Assembly: GCA_025351555.1 (NCBI GenBank) | Contig: JANXVS010000065.1 | Location: forward strand, 1 to 7,826 | Direction: 5' to 3' | From: Pseudomonadota bacterium | GTDB taxonomy: Bacteria; Pseudomonadota; Gammaproteobacteria; Xanthomonadales; Rhodanobacteraceae | DNA length: 7,826 bases | Part shown: piece by piece, positions 4,680-7,826 of the stretch | Layout: each line of letters starts with the position of its first letter | How positions within the stretch are numbered: the first letter of the stretch is position 1 | The notes under the pieces: model-generated | What the model saw: the letters and a program-made list of their open reading frames with translations, nothing else | Told to the model about the DNA's origin: nothing | The model's database searches: none | Position numbers and translations under genes: made by a program

Positions 4680-7208
4680 GTGATCGAAATCCCCGGATAC
4701 CACATCAAGCGCCAGCTCGGTCGTGGCGGCATGGCGACCGTGTACCTGGCGACGCAGGAATCGGTGCAGCGCGACGTCGCGCTCAAGGTGATGTCGCCGA
4801 CGCTGCTGGCCGATCCGGATTTCGGCGAACGCTTTCTGCGCGAGGCGCGGATCGCGGCCAAGTTGCATCATCGCAATGTCGTTGGCGTGCACGATGTCGG
4901 CCGGGTCGGCGACTTTCACTACATCGCGATGGAATATCTGGGCGGCGGCAGCGTGCTGTCGGACGACGGCAAGGCGCGGCCGGTCACGTTTTCTTTGCGC
5001 GTGGTGCGCGAGATCGCCACCGCGTTGAATTACGCGCACGCAAAAGGTTTCGTGCATCGCGATGTGAAGCCGGACAATATCCTGCTGCGTGAGGACGGCA
5101 CCGCGGCGCTGACCGATTTCGGCATCGCCCGCGCGAACGATTCGGCCACACACATGACCCGCACCGGCACGGTGATCGGCACGCCGCATTACATGAGTCC
5201 GGAACAGGCGCGCGGGCGGCCGATCGATGGTCGTGCGGATTTGTATAGTTTGGGAATTGTGCTGTACGAGCTTTTGATGGGGCGCGTGCCGTTCCACGCT
5301 GACGATTCGCTGGCGGTCGGCATCATGCACATCACCCAGCCGATCCCGATCTTGCCGGAGCGCTTGTCCGCAGTGCAGCCCGTGCTCGACCGACTGCTGG
5401 CCAAGCAGCCCGACGATCGTTTCCAGAATGGCGAAGCGGTGGCCGATGCGATCGAGCAGGTGGAAATCTCAATTGCGCGCGGTGAATTGCCGGAGCTGGC
5501 GCAGACTGATGAAGCCTACCGGCGCGAGATTCTCGGTGCCGACACGCCTACCCGCGCGATGGCGCCTGCCGTCACGCCGACGTCCGGAGGAGGAAGAAGA
5601 AGTCAACACTACCGCGCCGAACCCAGCCTTGGACGCATGGACGACGTCGCCGCCAGTGTACCGCGGCGTCCGCATCACGGCTCGGCGGGACGCTCAGCGC
5701 CGCCAGCATCCGCCGGTCGATCGCGGCGCTGGCTGCTTGCCATCGCGCTCATCGTGGTGGCCGCGGCTGCGTTCGCGGCGTGGCGCTATCAGGATCGCTT
5801 GCGCGCTCTCCTGCCGAAAACCGAACTCAACGATCTGGTCACGCGCGGTCAGAAAGCGCTCGCCGCCGACAAACTCGTCGGCACCCAGGGCGACAGCGCG
5901 CGCGAATTGTTCCAGGCCGCGCGTGCGCTGGATGCCGACAACGACCAGGCACGCGCGGGCCTGACCCGCGTCGGTCAGCGCCTGATCGAGCAGGCGCGCG
6001 TGGCGATGACGCGCAACGACTTCGCCACCGCACGCGGCGATCTTGCAGCGGCAGCCGATGTGCTCGGCGGCGGTGCCGACGTGGAAGAACTCAAGGCCGC
6101 GATGCATGCAGCCGAGGCGCGCAACAGCGCATCGGAAGATCAGCTGCGGCGTGCCGATGCCGCGTTTGCCGCCGGAACCTTGACCGGCGACAAGGGCGCG
6201 AGCGCGTTGTATCAGCGCGTGCTCGATGCCGACGCGACCAACGCCCTGGCGTTGAACGGCCTGAAGAAAGTCGGCGAAGCGGTCGCTAGCCAAGCGCGTG
6301 ATGCGATCGTCGCCGGCAATGTCGATCTGGCCAATCAACGCATAGCCGATCTCACTCAACTGTCGCCGAATCATCCGGCGATTCCCGAACTGCGTGCGCT
6401 GCTGGCGCAATCGCACGAGAATGCGAACCAGGCGCTGGAACAGCAATTGGCGCGAGGCGAAGCGCAGCAGCGCGCCGGCAAGATCGGCGGTGATGATGGT
6501 GCGCTGACGCTATTGCAGACGGTGCTCAAGCGCGACCCGAACAACGCGCGCGCCAAGGCGGCATTGCGCAGAGCCGCGCAGACCCTGGTTGCGCAGGCGA
6601 ATGCGGCACTCGACGCCAGCAACAGCGCGCAGGCCGACAAGCTGTTGCAGCAGGCCGAGAGTGCGGCGCCGGATCTGGCGGATCTGCGCGCTGCGAAGTC
6701 GCGTCTACGCGAGGCGCGCGAGCAGCTGGATATCAGCAAGCAGCAGGCGCAGGTCACGCCGGCCGATCAGGGCCGCATCCAGCAATTGCTCGACGACGCC
6801 GACAAGGCGATGACGGCGGGCAATCTGATTCTGCCGCCCGGCGACTGCGCGTTCGACAAGTACCGTGCGGCGCTGCGCCTGGATGGCAACAACGCCAAAG
6901 CCTTTGCCGGCCTGAACCGCATTCCGGCACGTGCCAGGGAATTGTTCGAAACCGCGCTCAAGGCAAACACGCCGAACAAGGCGCGTTCGTATATTGATGC
7001 GATCACCGAAGCCGATCCCGGTGACGCCTCCGCGCCCGCGTTGCGCGAGCGCCTGGCCAGCGTGTTTCTGGATCAGGCCGATGCACGCATCGCTCAGGGC
7101 CAGCGCGCCGAAGCCACGCGCGCGATCAATTCCGCGCGCGAACTGGCGCCGGCCAATCCGCGCCTGGGTGCGCTGGAAGCGAAGCTGGAATCGATGCCGG
7201 GCGGTTAG
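4680..7208 (+). CDS. PpkA-like transmembrane Ser/Thr protein kinase, 842 aa
   Basis: A Hanks-type kinase anchored in the inner membrane. The GTG at 4680 is the only plausible start, since an in-frame TAG lies at 4668-4670 and the resulting IEIPGYHIKRQLGRGGMATVYLA is the usual beginning of this group. The ribosome site is weak (GGA, 12 nt away). Kinase domain about residues 7-265: glycine loop G14-R-G-G-M-A, ATP lysine K36, helix-C E55, HRDVKPDN with D128 and N133, D146-F-G, Thr-rich activation loop and SPE ending at E175. All catalytic residues are present, and the Arg in HRD suggests activation by loop phosphorylation. An Arg/Pro/Ser-rich linker (about 280-350) precedes one transmembrane helix (about 351-369). 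Residues 383-842 are then periplasmic: four Ala-rich helical modules resembling TPRs. No PASTA repeats, forkhead partner or phosphatase is seen. PpkA in type VI secretion shares the kinase domain, but no type VI gene is nearby. Ligand and substrates are unknown. Confidence 0.93.
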   Translation: MIEIPGYHIKRQLGRGGMATVYLATQESVQRDVALKVMSPTLLADPDFGERFLREARIAAKLHHRNVVGVHDVGRVGDFHYIAMEYLGGGSVLSDDGKARPVTFSLRVVREIATALNYAHAKGFVHRDVKPDNILLREDGTAALTDFGIARANDSATHMTRTGTVIGTPHYMSPEQARGRPIDGRADLYSLGIVLYELLMGRVPFHADDSLAVGIMHITQPIPILPERLSAVQPVLDRLLAKQPDDRFQNGEAVADAIEQVEISIARGELPELAQTDEAYRREILGADTPTRAMAPAVTPTSGGGRRSQHYRAEPSLGRMDDVAASVPRRPHHGSAGRSAPPASAGRSRRWLLAIALIVVAAAAFAAWRYQDRLRALLPKTELNDLVTRGQKALAADKLVGTQGDSARELFQAARALDADNDQARAGLTRVGQRLIEQARVAMTRNDFATARGDLAAAADVLGGGADVEELKAAMHAAEARNSASEDQLRRADAAFAAGTLTGDKGASALYQRVLDADATNALALNGLKKVGEAVASQARDAIVAGNVDLANQRIADLTQLSPNHPAIPELRALLAQSHENANQALEQQLARGEAQQRAGKIGGDDGALTLLQTVLKRDPNNARAKAALRRAAQTLVAQANAALDASNSAQADKLLQQAESAAPDLADLRAAKSRLREAREQLDISKQQAQVTPADQGRIQQLLDDADKAMTAGNLILPPGDCAFDKYRAALRLDGNNAKAFAGLNRIPARARELFETALKANTPNKARSYIDAITEADPGDASAPALRERLASVFLDQADARIAQGQRAEATRAINSARELAPANPRLGALEAKLESMPGG
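5826..7205 (+). repeat. Four ~100-aa TPR-like modules in the kinase ectodomain
   Basis: Modules begin near residues 383, 487, 585 and 699 of the kinase. Each has the plan: helix ending GxLxG, then GD-GA, then L-Q-x-x-L-x-x-D-x-x-N-x-x-A, a GL-type turn, a second helical pair (QAxxAxxxxN/D-xAxxxL) and a proline-containing turn before the next module. Examples are DKLVGTQGDSARELFQ, GTLTGDKGASALYQ, GKIGGDDGALTLLQ and GNLILPPGDCAFDKY. The helix-turn-helix spacing and the Ala/Leu pattern resemble TPRs, but the long ~100-residue period is a higher-order unit. The function as a sensor or docking surface is inferred. Confidence 0.75.
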
Positions 7209-7826
7209 CGCAGCGGCGGCAGGATTTTCTGCAGTGCTTCCCGCGCCGCATCAAACGAAAAATGCTGGCGCACGTTGGCCAAACCGTTATCAGACAACTT
7301 TTTCCACAATGCGGCATCGTCGTAGGCGCGCAGGATCGCCGCCGCGAAATCGGCGGCGGTGTCGGCGACCACCACATCGGCATCATCCAGATCGGCGTTC
7401 GCGCGCACATGCATGCCCTCGACTGCGGCTGACGTTGCTATCACGGGCAGGCCATAGCTCATCGCCATATTGACCTTGCCCTTGACCCCGGCGCCGTAAC
7501 GCAGCGGTGCCACCGAGAGCCGGCAGCCGTCCATGTACGGAGCGATGTCGTCGACGAAGCCGTGCACGATCACGCCGTCGTGGGCCAGATCGATAATCTG
7601 CGGCGGCGCCTTGCTGCCGATCACATGCAAGACAACTTCAGGCAGGGCCGCGCGCACCAGCGCAAATACCTCACGCACGAACCACAGTACGGCGTCGGTA
7701 TTCGGCGGATGCTGAAAGCCGCCGACGAAGACGAGATCGCGGCGCGCGTCGAACTCGCGGCGACGACCGTAGACTTCATGCACATTGGAAACAATTTCAA
7801 TGTGTACTTGTGGCAGCTCGCGCGCC
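7205..7826 (-). CDS. GT4-like glycosyltransferase, C-terminal part (partial)
   Basis: The last ~206 codons of a gene that enters from beyond the window's right edge; the frame stays open to base 7825, reading ARELPQVHIEIVSN before the GTG at 7783, so that GTG is not the start. The segment is the nucleotide-sugar-binding Rossmann half of a GT-B enzyme: DLVFVGGFQHPPNTDAVLWF, VVLHVIGS, GVIVHGFVDDIAPYMDGCRLSVAPLRYGAGVKGK, YGLPVIAT and AVEGM. These are typical of the Glyco_trans_1_4 group of GT4 proteins that contribute to polysaccharide or surface glycan synthesis. The acceptor and sugar cannot be told. The expected EX7E element is replaced by the G-A-G-V-K-G-K form seen in this subgroup. The TAA (7205-7207 on the minus strand) overlaps the kinase TAG. 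Confidence 0.88.
   Translation of the reverse strand, partial: ARELPQVHIEIVSNVHEVYGRRREFDARRDLVFVGGFQHPPNTDAVLWFVREVFALVRAALPEVVLHVIGSKAPPQIIDLAHDGVIVHGFVDDIAPYMDGCRLSVAPLRYGAGVKGKVNMAMSYGLPVIATSAAVEGMHVRANADLDDADVVVADTAADFAAAILRAYDDAALWKKLSDNGLANVRQHFSFDAAREALQKILPPLR

Noticed and set aside
4557..5330. Minus-strand open frame of 257 aa opposite the kinase N-terminus and its upstream region
   Set aside because: It overlaps the intact kinase domain, is rich in Arg/His as typical of antisense high-GC frames, and has no recognisable domain.
5694..6446. Minus-strand open frame of 250 aa opposite the kinase ectodomain
   Set aside because: Antisense to well-ordered helical modules and without family features.
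4680..7208. Kinase as part of a type VI secretion locus (PpkA)
   Set aside because: The kinase domain is PpkA-like, but no type VI structural gene, PppA phosphatase or Fha gene is in the window, and the C-terminal part differs from PpkA's vWA region.

Overview
The window looks like ordinary chromosomal DNA from a high-GC gammaproteobacterium, most likely of the Xanthomonadales/Lysobacterales (Rhodanobacteraceae-like). Three things suggest this: a RelA of the gammaproteobacterial EFDD type, a PpkA-like serine/threonine kinase whose N-terminus opens with an 'IPGY' motif, and a secreted delta-60 repeat protein ending in an 'IFANGFE' tail that I associate from memory with that group. The taxonomic call is inference. 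No mobile element, CRISPR array, tRNA or rRNA was seen.

Layout. (1) 1-1796, plus strand: the 3' part of relA (ppGpp synthetase I). The first ~130 codons lie outside the window, but the end of its degenerate hydrolase domain, the synthetase, TGS, helical, zinc-finger/CC and ACT regions are all present. (2) 1797-1865: a short convergent gap without a convincing terminator. (3) 1866-4376, minus strand: an exported protein of 836 aa with a signal peptide, 14 delta-60 (DUF5122-type) repeat units and a 110-residue C-terminal domain. (4) 4377-4679: a 303-bp divergent intergenic region with a perfect 7-6-7 inverted repeat, a helically phased direct repeat and a candidate extended -10 promoter. (5) 4680-7208, plus strand: a GTG-initiated transmembrane Ser/Thr kinase with an intact cytoplasmic Hanks-type domain, one membrane span and a ~460-residue periplasmic part made of four ~100-residue helical repeat modules. 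(6) 7205-7826, minus strand: the C-terminal part of a GT4-like glycosyltransferase running off the window. Its stop codon overlaps the kinase stop.

How the genes relate. No operon is visible: every adjacent pair is convergent or divergent. relA serves the stringent response alone. The most suggestive pairing is the divergent delta-60 protein and transmembrane kinase. Both place repeat-built domains outside the cytoplasm and share one control region, but a functional link between them is only a hypothesis. The parts most worth a second look are the 14-unit propeller-like array with its unit-specific cysteine pairs, the four-module kinase sensor region, and the intergenic inverted repeat.
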